A stretch of DNA of 64,000 bases, from NCBI RefSeq assembly GCF_000379105.1, contig NZ_KB900609.1, forward strand, positions 724,772-788,771, in the 5' to 3' direction. This document shows, piece by piece, positions 9,646 to 17,698 of this stretch. The notes beneath the pieces were generated by a model. It had not been told where the DNA came from and did no database searches. It was given only the letters and a program-made list of their open reading frames with translations. The DNA comes from Methylobacterium sp. WSM2598 (GTDB lineage: Bacteria > Pseudomonadota > Alphaproteobacteria > Rhizobiales > Beijerinckiaceae). The position numbers and the translations under genes were made by a program. Each line of letters begins with the position of its first letter. The stretch's first letter is position 1.

Positions 9646-9675
9646 GGCCCGGCCGGGGCATCCCCCGGCCGGGCC
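9646..9675. terminator. Strong GC hairpin, probable terminator
   Basis: Perfect 13-bp inverted repeat (GGCCCGGCCGGGG with its complement) closing a 4-base loop. There is no T-tract on either side. It lies in a gene-free stretch downstream of the minus-strand gene ending at 9892 and could end its transcript. Confidence 0.55.
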
Positions 9676-9693
9676 GTCAGCCAAGCTGCGCGT

Positions 9694-9820
9694 CATACCA
9701 ACGGCTCAGGATGCTGACGCATCGAGCCGTTGATCCATCTCGAATTTTCGATTTCAAGCCAAAGGCTTGGCGAAAATTCGAGCGCAGCACCACCGGTCAT
9801 TGGAAATGCCCGGTGGTATC
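9694..9820. repeat. Array of three hairpins with an AT-rich core
   Basis: Three successive inverted repeats: CAACGGCTC 9699-9707 with 9724-9732; CTCGAATTTTCG 9739-9750 with 9771-9782, which encloses CAAGCC 9755-9760 / GGCTTG 9764-9769; and ACCACCGG 9789-9796 with 9810-9817. The left edge TCATACCAA also occurs in the repeat near 21.45 kb. The core is far more AT-rich than the flanks. It looks like an intergenic palindromic element, not a gene. Confidence 0.7.
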
Positions 9821-9891
9821 ACCCGTCATCCGCTCGGTCGCGCCGCGCGGTGGTCCGGCGTCCCGACCGAGCGTCCGGACGCCGGATCGCG

Positions 9892-10716
9892 TCAGCGCCG
9901 GTCGGTCTCGACCGGGCGGCGGACCGGGGGGAGCTCGTCCTCGATCGCGGCGTGGCGCTCGCGCGTGGTGCCCGCGAGGGTGTCGCGCTCGACCGCCGCG
10001 TCCATGGCCTGACCGGCCGGGGTCGGGCCGGCCCCGTAGGGCACGCCGCTCGTCGGGAGCGGGGCGCCGGTGCCGAGGCCGGTCGTGGTCGAGCCCGCGG
10101 CCCCGATCGCCGTGCTGCCGACCTCGCCGCCCGCCACCGTGGCGGGGTTGCTGTAGGAGCCGGTGGCGTCGTGGCGGCCGGTCCAGCCCTCGCTGCGCCA
10201 GCCCTGCATGCGCTGGTCCATGTCGACGGAGCCGTGCTCCTTGAGCAGGCTCGTCACCCGGTCGGCGGTGGCGTCGTCCGCCCGCACCGTCACCAGGGTG
10301 CCGCCCCGGCGCACGCCCTCCGCGTAGGCGTGGGCCTCGTCCTCGCTCAGGCCGGCCCCGGTGAGCGAGCCGAGGAGGCCGCCCGCCGCCGCGCCGACGC
10401 CGGCGCCGGTCAGGGTCGCGACCAGCCAGCCCGCCGCGACGACCGGGCCCACGCCCGGAATGGCGAGGAGGCCGAGGCCGGCGAGGAGCCCGGCGCCGCC
10501 GCCGAGCACCGTGCCGACGCTCGCGCCCGCCCCCGCCCCGTCCGAGGTCTTGTGGGCGGTGTCGTGCGCGGTCGCGTGGCCGGAATAGCGGTCGCCCTCG
10601 TTGTTGGCGACGATGCTGACGTCGGAATGCGGCACGCCGGCCGCCTCCACCTTCCGCACGGCGGCGGCGGCGTCATCGTAGGAATCGAACAGGGCCGAGA
10701 TTGTGCGGGTCGCCAT
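9892..10716 (-). CDS. General-stress-protein-17M-like / YflT-type protein with Gly-rich core
   Basis: 274-residue protein. Residues about 1-60 (TISALFDSYDDAAAAVRKVE, VPHSDVSIVANN) match the YflT / general stress protein 17M domain, a ferredoxin-like fold. Residues about 80-130 are a Gly/Ala-rich hydrophobic double segment (GTVLGGGAGLLAGLGLLAIP) that could insert in a membrane. A second half-domain (RRGGTLVTVRADDATADRV) follows, then a disordered Gly/Thr/Pro tail. Such proteins are stress-induced in alphaproteobacteria; the biochemical role is not established. The ATG at 10716 is followed upstream by a GAGCGCCCG spacer with AAGGAG, a good ribosome site. Confidence 0.75.
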   Translation of the reverse strand: MATRTISALFDSYDDAAAAVRKVEAAGVPHSDVSIVANNEGDRYSGHATAHDTAHKTSDGAGAGASVGTVLGGGAGLLAGLGLLAIPGVGPVVAAGWLVATLTGAGVGAAAGGLLGSLTGAGLSEDEAHAYAEGVRRGGTLVTVRADDATADRVTSLLKEHGSVDMDQRMQGWRSEGWTGRHDATGSYSNPATVAGGEVGSTAIGAAGSTTTGLGTGAPLPTSGVPYGAGPTPAGQAMDAAVERDTLAGTTRERHAAIEDELPPVRRPVETDRR

Positions 10717-10761
10717 CGGGCGCTCCTTCGTGAGAGGAATCCTGTGCGTCGCGGGCAGCGG

Positions 10762-11151
10762 TCACGGGTTGGCGGCGACGTTGCCCTTGAAGTCGAGCCC
10801 GACCTGGACGGACTTGCCGGACTGCATCGCGTGGCCGCGCCAGATGCCCTGGTCGTCCTTCTTCAGGTCCTTGATCTCGGTGAAGCCGGACTTCTCGAGG
10901 CGGCTGCGAGCCTGGCCCTCGGTGAAGCTGTTGGCACCGGGCTCGAGCTTGGCGTTGGTGAGCGTGCCGGTGGTGCCGGGATTGCCCTTGTCGACCGTGT
11001 CGGTGTTCGGCCGGGTGACGGCCTCCTGGCCCTGCGACTGCGTGCTGGGCTTGGCATCCCGCGCCGGCTCGCCGGTCACGGTCGTCTGGGCCTGCGCGAT
11101 CCCGGCCCCGAGCAGGCTCAGGGTCGCGACGGTGATCAGGGTGGTGCGCAT
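10762..11151 (-). CDS. Secreted PepSY-like periplasmic protein
   Basis: 129-residue protein with a clear Sec signal peptide (MRTTLITVATLSLLGAGIAQ, cleavage near AQA-QT). A Ser/Thr/Gln-rich linker follows, then at about residues 75-125 a small domain (FTEGQARSRLEKSGFTEIKD, GIWRGHAMQSGKSVQVGLDF). This has the layout of PepSY-type domains: an N-terminal helix and a sheet ending in a D.KGNV turn. It probably acts in the periplasm, and the family is often inhibitory or ligand-binding. It sits 45 bp upstream of the stress-protein gene on the same strand, and the two may be co-transcribed. Good AGGAGAT ribosome site. Confidence 0.75.
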   Translation of the reverse strand: MRTTLITVATLSLLGAGIAQAQTTVTGEPARDAKPSTQSQGQEAVTRPNTDTVDKGNPGTTGTLTNAKLEPGANSFTEGQARSRLEKSGFTEIKDLKKDDQGIWRGHAMQSGKSVQVGLDFKGNVAANP

Positions 11152-11425
11152 GATCTCCTCGACGTGTCGGTTTGGGTTACCGTCTCAATCGTTATGCCGC
11201 CGCTTGGTTCCGCAAAATCGCCGAGGTGGCGCAGGGCCACCACGTCGTTCTTCCCGGATTGATCGAACTTGACCGTCACGGTTCCGGTCCTGTGCTTGTT
11301 TTTTGCTGCGGCACAGCGGGGCATGTCACTTGCCTTGCTGCGCTGCCGCGAAGAGCAGCCGGCCAACAACCGGTGATGAGAGCGACGGCGCTGCGCCGCG
11401 GGAACGGCCGGGCCGGGCGGGTGTC

Positions 11426-11440
11426 TTAACGGATCCTTCA
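11426..11440 (+). promoter_or_regulatory. CtrA-like site upstream of flhA (one mismatch)
   Basis: TTAA-N7-TTCA, one base off the CtrA consensus TTAA-N7-TTAA, 48 bp upstream of the flhA start. The CtrA gene itself is 12.6 kb away, and flhA is a known type of CtrA target in Caulobacter. Functional binding is inference. Confidence 0.45.
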
Positions 11441-11445
11441 CCATG

Positions 11446-11468
11446 CACCCGGCAGATCTTGCCGGGTG
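11446..11468 (+). promoter_or_regulatory. Hairpin in the flhA leader
   Basis: Perfect 9-bp inverted repeat (CACCCGGCA / TGCCGGGTG) around a GATCT loop, ending 20 bases before the flhA ATG. It could be an mRNA leader structure or an operator. Confidence 0.5.
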
Positions 11469-11488
11469 AGGGCGGGGCGGAATCCGGG

Positions 11489-13615
11489 ATGAGCGACGCG
11501 AAGGCGACGGGGCTCGATGCGCTGCGCGCCTTCGCGCTGCCGACGCGCGCGGACCTCGTCGGCCTGACGCGGCGCAGCGACCTCGTCCTCGCCATCGCGG
11601 TGATGGGCATCCTGGTGGTGCTGATCTTCCCGCTGCCGGCGCTGCTGCTCGACCTGCTCCTCGCCGTGTCGATCATCCTGTCCGTGCTGATCCTGATGAC
11701 CGGGCTCTTCATCGAGAACCCGCTGGAATTCACGGTCTTCCCGACCGTCCTGCTGATCGCCACGATGCTGCGGCTGGCGCTCAACCTCGCCTCGACCCGG
11801 CTCATCCTCGGCCACGGGCACGAGGGCACGGCGGCGGCGGGCCAGGTGATCGAGGCCTTCGGGCACTTCGTGATGGGGGGCAACTTCCTGATCGGGATCA
11901 TCGTCTTCGCGATCCTGATCATCGTGAACTTCGTGGTGATCACGAAGGGCTCGGGCCGCATCGCCGAGGTGGCGGCGCGCTTCAGCCTCGACGCCATGCC
12001 GGGCAAGCAGATGGCGATCGACGCCGACCTCTCGGCCGGGCTCATCGACGAGAAGACGGCGCGCGCCCGGCGGCAGGCGCTGGAGGAGGAGAGCGCCTTC
12101 TTCGGCGCCATGGACGGCGCCTCGAAATTCGTGCGCGGGGACGCGGTCGCGGCCCTGCTCATCACCTTCATCAACGTGGTGGGCGGCATCATCATCGGGA
12201 CGATGCAGCAGGGGATGGGCTTCGGCGCCGCGGCGCAATCCTACACGCTGCTGACGGTCGGGGACGGGCTGGTCAGTCAGGTGCCGGCCCTGATCGTCTC
12301 GACGGCGGCGGGCCTGCTGGTCTCGAAGGCGGGCGTGCGGGGGGCCGCGGACCGGGCGCTCGGGCGCCAGATCGCCAATTACCCCAAGGCGCTCGGGATG
12401 TCGGCGGCGGTGATGCTGCTGATCGCCCTCCTGCCCGGCATCCCGATGCTGCCCTTCCTCTTCCTCGCGGGCGGGGCCGCCTACCTCGCGCGCCGGATCG
12501 CGCGGATGCCCAAGCCGGTCGACACGGAGGCGCCGGCGGCGGGCGGCGCGCCCGGCGCCGGCGCGGCGCAGCCCAAGGAGGAGACGGTCGCGGACCTGCT
12601 CCGCCTCGACGACCTGAAGCTCGAGATGGGCTACGCGCTCCTCGCCCTGGTCAACGGCCCGGGCGGCCAGGACCGGCTCACCGAGCAGATCAAGGCCCTG
12701 CGCCGGCAGCTCGCGGCGGAGCTCGGCTTCGTGATGCCCTCCGTGCGCATCCTCGACAACGTCCAGCTCGACGCGAACACCTACATCGTCCGGGTCAAGG
12801 AGATCGAGGCGGGCACGGGCCAGGTCTTCCCGGGCCAGTTCATGGCGATGGACCCGATGGGCGGCCAGGTGCAGCTGCCCGGCCAGCACCTGCTGGAGCC
12901 GACCTTCGGGCTCCCGGCTACCTGGATCGACGCCTCGCTGCGCGACCAGGCCCAGCTGCGCGGCTACACCGTGGTGGATGCCGCCACGGTCGTCTCGACC
13001 CACCTCACCGAGGTGATCAAGGCCCACGTCTCCGAACTCCTCAACCACGTCGAGGTGCAGAAGCTGCTGCGGGAATTGCCCAAGGAGCACACCGAACTCC
13101 TCAAGGAGATCGTCCCGAGCCAGATCGCCACGACCGGCATCCAGCGGGTGCTCCAGTACCTCCTGGCCGAGCGGGTCTCGATCCGCGACCTCGGCACGAT
13201 CGTGGAGGGGATCGCCGAGGTGGCGGGCCACGTGAAGAACCCGCGCGACATCGTCGAGCACGTCCGCGCCCGGCTCGGCCGGCAGATCTGCGCCCAGTAC
13301 CAGGGCCCGGGCGGGGTGCTGCCGATCATCACCCTGTCGCCGGCCTGGGAGAGCGCCTTCCTCGACGCGATCGTCGGCCAGGGCGACGAGCGTCACCTCG
13401 CGATGCAGCCCTCGCGCCTGTCGGAATTCGTGACGACCGTGCGCGACCGCTTCGAGGAGGCGGCGCGGATGGGCGAGATGCCGGTGCTGGTCACCTCGGT
13501 CCAGGCCCGCCCCTTCGTGCGCTCGATCATCGAGCGCTTCCGGCGCGAGACGCCGGTGATGAGCCAGGCGGAGATCCACCCACGGGCGAGGCTCAAGACG
13601 GTGGGGTCGGTCTGA
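11489..13615 (+). CDS. flhA: Flagellar export gate protein FlhA
   Basis: 708 residues, the usual FlhA length. Integral membrane subunit of the flagellar type III export gate that couples proton flow and substrate docking. The N-terminal part has about eight membrane helices, starting with SDLVLAIAVMGILVVLIFPL. The diagnostic FHIPEP-family stretch MLRLALNLASTRLILGHG and the cytoplasmic loop GRIAEVAARFSLDAMPGKQM follow. The C-terminal half (from about residue 360) is the soluble docking domain with TVVDAATVVSTHLTEVIK and the EHVRARLGRQI motif. ATG 11489 is preferred because the upstream open frame is not FlhA-like. It stands apart from the other flagellar genes; a CtrA-like site and a leader hairpin precede it and a palindromic repeat follows. 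Confidence 0.97.
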   Translation: MSDAKATGLDALRAFALPTRADLVGLTRRSDLVLAIAVMGILVVLIFPLPALLLDLLLAVSIILSVLILMTGLFIENPLEFTVFPTVLLIATMLRLALNLASTRLILGHGHEGTAAAGQVIEAFGHFVMGGNFLIGIIVFAILIIVNFVVITKGSGRIAEVAARFSLDAMPGKQMAIDADLSAGLIDEKTARARRQALEEESAFFGAMDGASKFVRGDAVAALLITFINVVGGIIIGTMQQGMGFGAAAQSYTLLTVGDGLVSQVPALIVSTAAGLLVSKAGVRGAADRALGRQIANYPKALGMSAAVMLLIALLPGIPMLPFLFLAGGAAYLARRIARMPKPVDTEAPAAGGAPGAGAAQPKEETVADLLRLDDLKLEMGYALLALVNGPGGQDRLTEQIKALRRQLAAELGFVMPSVRILDNVQLDANTYIVRVKEIEAGTGQVFPGQFMAMDPMGGQVQLPGQHLLEPTFGLPATWIDASLRDQAQLRGYTVVDAATVVSTHLTEVIKAHVSELLNHVEVQKLLRELPKEHTELLKEIVPSQIATTGIQRVLQYLLAERVSIRDLGTIVEGIAEVAGHVKNPRDIVEHVRARLGRQICAQYQGPGGVLPIITLSPAWESAFLDAIVGQGDERHLAMQPSRLSEFVTTVRDRFEEAARMGEMPVLVTSVQARPFVRSIIERFRRETPVMSQAEIHPRARLKTVGSV

Positions 13616-13618
13616 GAC

Positions 13619-13737
13619 GGGATCCGCTTGATCGAAGCGGATCCCGGATCACAAGCCTGCGCGGCGCCTGAGCACGGCGCCTGAGCGACGCCGACATCCG
13701 CATGGCCGAAATCGGAGATGGCGAAGCCATCAACCGG
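13619..13737. repeat. Dispersed palindromic repeat, copy 1 (after flhA)
   Basis: Begins 3 bases after the flhA stop with a perfect 11-bp hairpin (GGGATCCGCTT, loop GATCG, complement at 13635-13645). It continues with GCGCGGCGCCTGAGC and GACGCCGACATCCGCATG-type sequence, shared with copies near 21.4, 47.4, 49.8 and 63.9 kb. It may stabilise or end the flhA mRNA. Confidence 0.85.
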
Positions 13738-13766
13738 ATGGCGGATGAACCGGCCCGCGACCACCG

Positions 13767-14927
13767 TCAGGGCCCGGCCGGGCCCGATCGCGGCCCCGGC
13801 CCGCGGTAGCGGGCGCGCGGGCGGATGAGGCCGCCCTCGGCGGATTGCTCGATGAAGTGGGCGCTCCAGCCGACGCTGCGGCCGAGCAGGAACAGGGACA
13901 GAGGCGCGTCGCCCGGCAGCCGCAACGCCTCGGCCAGGCAGGCGAGCGCGAAATCGACGTTGGGCAGGTCCCCCGTCTCGGCGAAGGCCGCCTCCTGCAG
14001 GGCGCGCGCCGTCTCGTCCGGCGCGAGCTCCGCCAGCAGCGCCCTCGCGCGCGGATCGCCGGCCGGGTAGAGCGGATGGCCGAAACCGGGGAGCGCCCGG
14101 CCGCGGGCCAGCCACGCGGCGACCGCCTCGCCGGCGCCGCAGCGGCGGGCATCCCCCATCAGGGCCGCCAGGGCCATGCCGGCCCCGCCATGGCGGGGTC
14201 CCGAGAGCGCGCAGAGGCCGGCGAGCAGCCCGGCGGCGACGGAAGCGCCCGTCGAGGCCGCGACGCGCACCGCGAAGGTGGAGGCGTTGAGTTCGTGTTC
14301 GGCCAGGAGGATCAGCGCGAGCCTGATCCGCTCGCCCTCGCTCTCGCCGAGGGACCAGGCCTCGGCGAGGCGGCGGTGCACCGGCGCGTCGCCCCGCGCG
14401 GCGCCGAGGCTCGCGGCGAGATGGCCGATCGCGGTCGCGGCGTCGCCGCGCAGGCCATTCCCGCCGAGCCCGAGCGTTGCCCGGCCCGACGCCGCGAGCG
14501 CGGCCAGCGCCGAGAACGGCTCGCGCGGCCGCACCCGCGGCGCGGGGAAGCGGATCTCCCGATCGCCCTGCCAGAGGAGCGCGGCCGTGTCCTCGAGGGT
14601 GGCCGCCCGCGCCCAATCGACCGCGCCCACGCCGCGATAGAGGAGCGTGCCCTGGTGCACGGTCGAGATGCTGGTGGCCAGCGAGGGCTCGCCCCAGGCG
14701 AGGGCGCCGGCGGCGATGTCGGCGAGCTTGCGGCCCCGGATATGCCGGGCCCTCAGGGCCGCGACGTCGTCGGCCCGATAGAGGCTGCGCCGCGGATCGC
14801 CCGGATCGGGGCACATCCCGATGCGGCCGCGGCTGACATAGGCGTAGAGCGTCTGGGGCTTGATGCCGAGCGCGTGCAGCGCCGCGTCGCGGTCGATCCA
14901 TTCCCGCATGTTGATCGTGTCGATCAA
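13767..14927 (-). CDS. Citrate-synthase family enzyme with N-terminal HTH
   Basis: 386-residue protein. Residues about 13-55 form a MerR-like helix-turn-helix (LHALGIKPQTLYAYVSRGRI) followed by YRADDVAAL. The rest is a short citrate-synthase fold. The three catalytic residues of the family are visible: His in EHELNASTF, His in LPGFGHPLYP and Asp in PNVDFALACL; the GPRHGGAGMA substrate loop is also present. It would therefore condense an acyl-CoA with a 2-oxoacid; citrate or methylcitrate is possible but the true substrate is unknown. Divergently transcribed from a family III CoA transferase only 60 bp away, which suggests a shared pathway and control region. HTH-fused members occur in other alphaproteobacteria. 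Confidence 0.85.
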   Translation of the reverse strand: MIDTINMREWIDRDAALHALGIKPQTLYAYVSRGRIGMCPDPGDPRRSLYRADDVAALRARHIRGRKLADIAAGALAWGEPSLATSISTVHQGTLLYRGVGAVDWARAATLEDTAALLWQGDREIRFPAPRVRPREPFSALAALAASGRATLGLGGNGLRGDAATAIGHLAASLGAARGDAPVHRRLAEAWSLGESEGERIRLALILLAEHELNASTFAVRVAASTGASVAAGLLAGLCALSGPRHGGAGMALAALMGDARRCGAGEAVAAWLARGRALPGFGHPLYPAGDPRARALLAELAPDETARALQEAAFAETGDLPNVDFALACLAEALRLPGDAPLSLFLLGRSVGWSAHFIEQSAEGGLIRPRARYRGPGPRSGPAGP

Positions 14928-14987
14928 GATTGATCCTCCGCGGCACAGCCGAGAGGCTGGCGGCTCTCACGTCAAGGAGACTGCACC

Positions 14988-16424
14988 ATGTCGGAGCGGA
15001 TGCGCGGCGCCCCGCCCGTGGGCGATGACGGCCGGTCGGGCGAGGCGCCGATCCTCGCCCGGATCCTGCCCGCCATCGGCCTCGCCGAAAGCCGCGCGGG
15101 GCCGCTCCGCTTCGAGGGGACCGCGCTCCTGCCCTCCGCCTTCCCGGTCGCGGCCCTCGCCGCGGCCGCGATCGGGACGGCCGCGCTCGCCGTCGCCGAA
15201 CTGGCCGCCACCGCCACAGCGCCCGCCATCCGCGTCTCCCGCCCGCTCTCGGCGCTCTGGTTCGCGCGATCCCTGCTGCCGATCGGCTGGACCCTGCCGC
15301 CGGCCTGGGATCCCGTCGCCGGCGATTATGCGTCGCGCGACGGCTGGATCCGGCTCCACACCAACGCGCCGCGCCACCGGGCCGCCGCGCTGTCCGTTCT
15401 GGGATGCGGGGCCGACCGACCCTCCGTCGCCGCCGCGGCGTCGCGCTGGGAGGCCGCCGCGCTCGAGGAGGCGGTGGTCGCGGCCGGCGGATGCGCGGCG
15501 GCGATGCGGTCCGCCGCCGAGTGGGCCCGCCATCCGCAGGGGTGCGCCGTCGCCGCCGAGCCGCTGGTGGCGTTCGCGCCCGCGGAGACCTCCCCCTCGG
15601 CCTGGCGGCCGAGCCCCGGCCGGCCGCTGGCCGGGCTGAGGATCCTCGACCTGACCCGCATCCTGGCCGGGCCGGTGGCGACGCGCTTCCTGGCCGGGTT
15701 CGGCGCCGATGTCCTGCGCATCGACCCGCCGGATTGGGAGGAGGAGGCGGTCGCCCCGGAGGTCACCCTCGGCAAGAGCTGCGCCCGCCTGGATCTCCGG
15801 GCGCCGCGCGACCGCGAGACCTTCGAGCGCCTGCTCGCCGGGGCGGACGTCCTCGTGCACGGCTACCGGCCGGGGGCGCTGGACGCCCTCGGCTACGGGG
15901 AGGCCGCGCGCCGCTCCCTCCGGCCGGGCCTGATCGACGTCTCGCTCGACGCCTATGGCTGGTCGGGACCCTGGCGCGCCCGGCGCGGCTTCGACAGCCT
16001 CGTCCAGATGTCCTCCGGGATCGCCGAGGCGGGGATGCGCTGGCGCGGGGCCGGCGTCCCGGTGCCTCTGCCCGTCCAGGCCCTGGACCACGCCACCGGC
16101 TACCTGGCGGCGGCGGCCGTGCTCAGGGCCCTGCGCCATCGCCTGACGGACGGGCGGGGCCTCTCGGCGCGGCTCTCCCTCGCCCGGACCGCGGCGCTGC
16201 TGGCGGCGGTTCAAGGCGAGGCCGCCCCGCCCGGCTCCGAGGGCGCGACACAGACCGACGTCGCGACGGACATCGCGGAGGCGGCCGTCGAGGCGACCGG
16301 CTGGGGGCCGGCGCGGCGCGCGAGCCCCCCGGTCTCGATCGCCGGAACGCCGGTGCGCTGGGACCGGCCGGCGAGGCCGCTGGGATCGCGGCCCGCTTCC
16401 TGGGCGGAATCACCGCCCGCCTGA
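14988..16424 (+). CDS. CaiB/BaiF (family III) CoA transferase with N-terminal extension
   Basis: 478 residues, longer than the usual 380-410. The first about 200 residues resemble a degenerate second CoA-transferase domain. The canonical domain starts at about residue 207 with GLRILDLTRILAGPVATRFL and GADVLRIDPP. The probable catalytic aspartate lies in VQALDHATGYLAA, the position of the covalent CoA-anhydride Asp in this family. It would move CoA between carboxylic acids in the cytoplasm. Paired head-to-head with the citrate-synthase-like gene, so it may activate or release the acid that enzyme handles. The ATG at 14988 has an AAGGAG element 9 bases upstream. Substrates unknown. Confidence 0.85.
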   Translation: MSERMRGAPPVGDDGRSGEAPILARILPAIGLAESRAGPLRFEGTALLPSAFPVAALAAAAIGTAALAVAELAATATAPAIRVSRPLSALWFARSLLPIGWTLPPAWDPVAGDYASRDGWIRLHTNAPRHRAAALSVLGCGADRPSVAAAASRWEAAALEEAVVAAGGCAAAMRSAAEWARHPQGCAVAAEPLVAFAPAETSPSAWRPSPGRPLAGLRILDLTRILAGPVATRFLAGFGADVLRIDPPDWEEEAVAPEVTLGKSCARLDLRAPRDRETFERLLAGADVLVHGYRPGALDALGYGEAARRSLRPGLIDVSLDAYGWSGPWRARRGFDSLVQMSSGIAEAGMRWRGAGVPVPLPVQALDHATGYLAAAAVLRALRHRLTDGRGLSARLSLARTAALLAAVQGEAAPPGSEGATQTDVATDIAEAAVEATGWGPARRASPPVSIAGTPVRWDRPARPLGSRPASWAESPPA

Positions 16425-16513
16425 CGGCGCCGCGATGCGCAGGCCGCGCCGACACCCTGTCCGCCCGCCCGACCAGGCTCGCCTGACCCAGCGTGATCGC
16501 CTATGTCGGTGCC

Positions 16514-17458
16514 ATGGGACACGACCACGCGCACCACCACCACGATCACGGCCATCATCACGGCCATGGGCACGTCCACGCCCCGGCCGAGTTCGGCCGC
16601 GCCTTCGCGATCGGCGTCGCCCTCAACACCGGCTTCGTGCTGGTCGAGGCGGTGTTCGGCGTCCTGAGCGACTCCGTGGCGCTGCTGGCGGATGCGGGCC
16701 ACAATCTCTCGGACGTGCTCGGCCTCCTGATCGCCTGGGCGGCGGCGGTGCTGGCGCGGCGCGCGCCCTCCGCGCGCTTCACCTACGGCCTGCGCGGCAG
16801 CTCGATCCTCGCCGCGCTGTTCAACGCCGTGTTCCTGCTGGTGGCGGTCGGGGCCATCGCCTGGGAGGCGATCCTGCGCTTCGCCGACCCGCCCCCCGTG
16901 GCCGGCGGCACGGTGATCACCGTCGCGCTGATCGGAATCGCCATCAACGGCTTCACCGCCTGGCTGTTCGCCTCCGGGCGCAAGGGCGACCTCAACATCC
17001 GCGGCGCCTACCTGCACATGGTGGCGGATGCGGCGGTCTCGGCGGGGGTCGTCCTGGCGGGGCTCGCGATCGTGCTCACCGGCTGGACCTGGATCGACCC
17101 GCTGGTGAGTCTCGTGATCGTGGCGGTGATCGTCGCGGGCACCTGGGGCCTGCTGCGCGACAGCGTGACCATGTCGCTCGCGGCGGTGCCGCCGGGCATC
17201 GACCCCGTCGCCGTGCGCCGCTGCCTCGCCGAGCGGCCGGGCGTCGCCGAGGTCCACGACCTGCACGTCTGGTCGATGAGCACCACCGAGACGGCGCTCA
17301 CCGCCCACCTGGTGATGCCGGCCGGGCACCCGGGCAACCATTTCCTGGCCGAGTGCGGGCAGGTGCTGCGGGAGCGCTTCGGCATCGCGCACGCGACGCT
17401 GCAGGTGGAGATCGCGGGCGGCCCGGCCTGCGCGCTCGCCCCGGACCACGTCGTCTAA
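16514..17458 (+). CDS. Cation diffusion facilitator (CzcD/ZntB-type CDF metal exporter)
   Basis: About 314-residue inner-membrane antiporter that exports divalent metal (Zn2+, Co2+ or similar) in exchange for protons. It starts with a His-rich metal-binding tail (MGHDHAHHHHDHGHHHGHGH). Six membrane helices follow, with the signature metal sites SDSVALLADAGHNLSD (HxxxD in helix II) and HMVADAAVSAGV (HxxxD in helix V). The C-terminal cytoplasmic domain has HDLHVWSMSTTETALTAH, typical of the CzcD branch. ATG 16514 is preferred over GTG 16493 because His-tail CDFs usually begin here; ribosome-site evidence is weak for both. No metal regulator is adjacent. Confidence 0.93.
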   Translation: MGHDHAHHHHDHGHHHGHGHVHAPAEFGRAFAIGVALNTGFVLVEAVFGVLSDSVALLADAGHNLSDVLGLLIAWAAAVLARRAPSARFTYGLRGSSILAALFNAVFLLVAVGAIAWEAILRFADPPPVAGGTVITVALIGIAINGFTAWLFASGRKGDLNIRGAYLHMVADAAVSAGVVLAGLAIVLTGWTWIDPLVSLVIVAVIVAGTWGLLRDSVTMSLAAVPPGIDPVAVRRCLAERPGVAEVHDLHVWSMSTTETALTAHLVMPAGHPGNHFLAECGQVLRERFGIAHATLQVEIAGGPACALAPDHVV

Positions 17459-17698
17459 GCATCGTTCCGGCCGGGACCGGCCGGTGCCGACGTGGTCACC
17501 TTTTCGGCGGCGAACCGAAGCACCGCGTCAGCGAAACGCGATGCGACACCAAGAGACCCAAGCAGGATTGCCCCGTGCAATTCTGCTGCGCGGATCGCCC
17601 GGCGACGGGGCCGCCGGCCCGTCGCAGACGATGCGGCGGGATCGAGAACCCGGAGCGGGATCCGCGGGCGAGGCGACCGGATCCCGCCCGAGGGCGCC

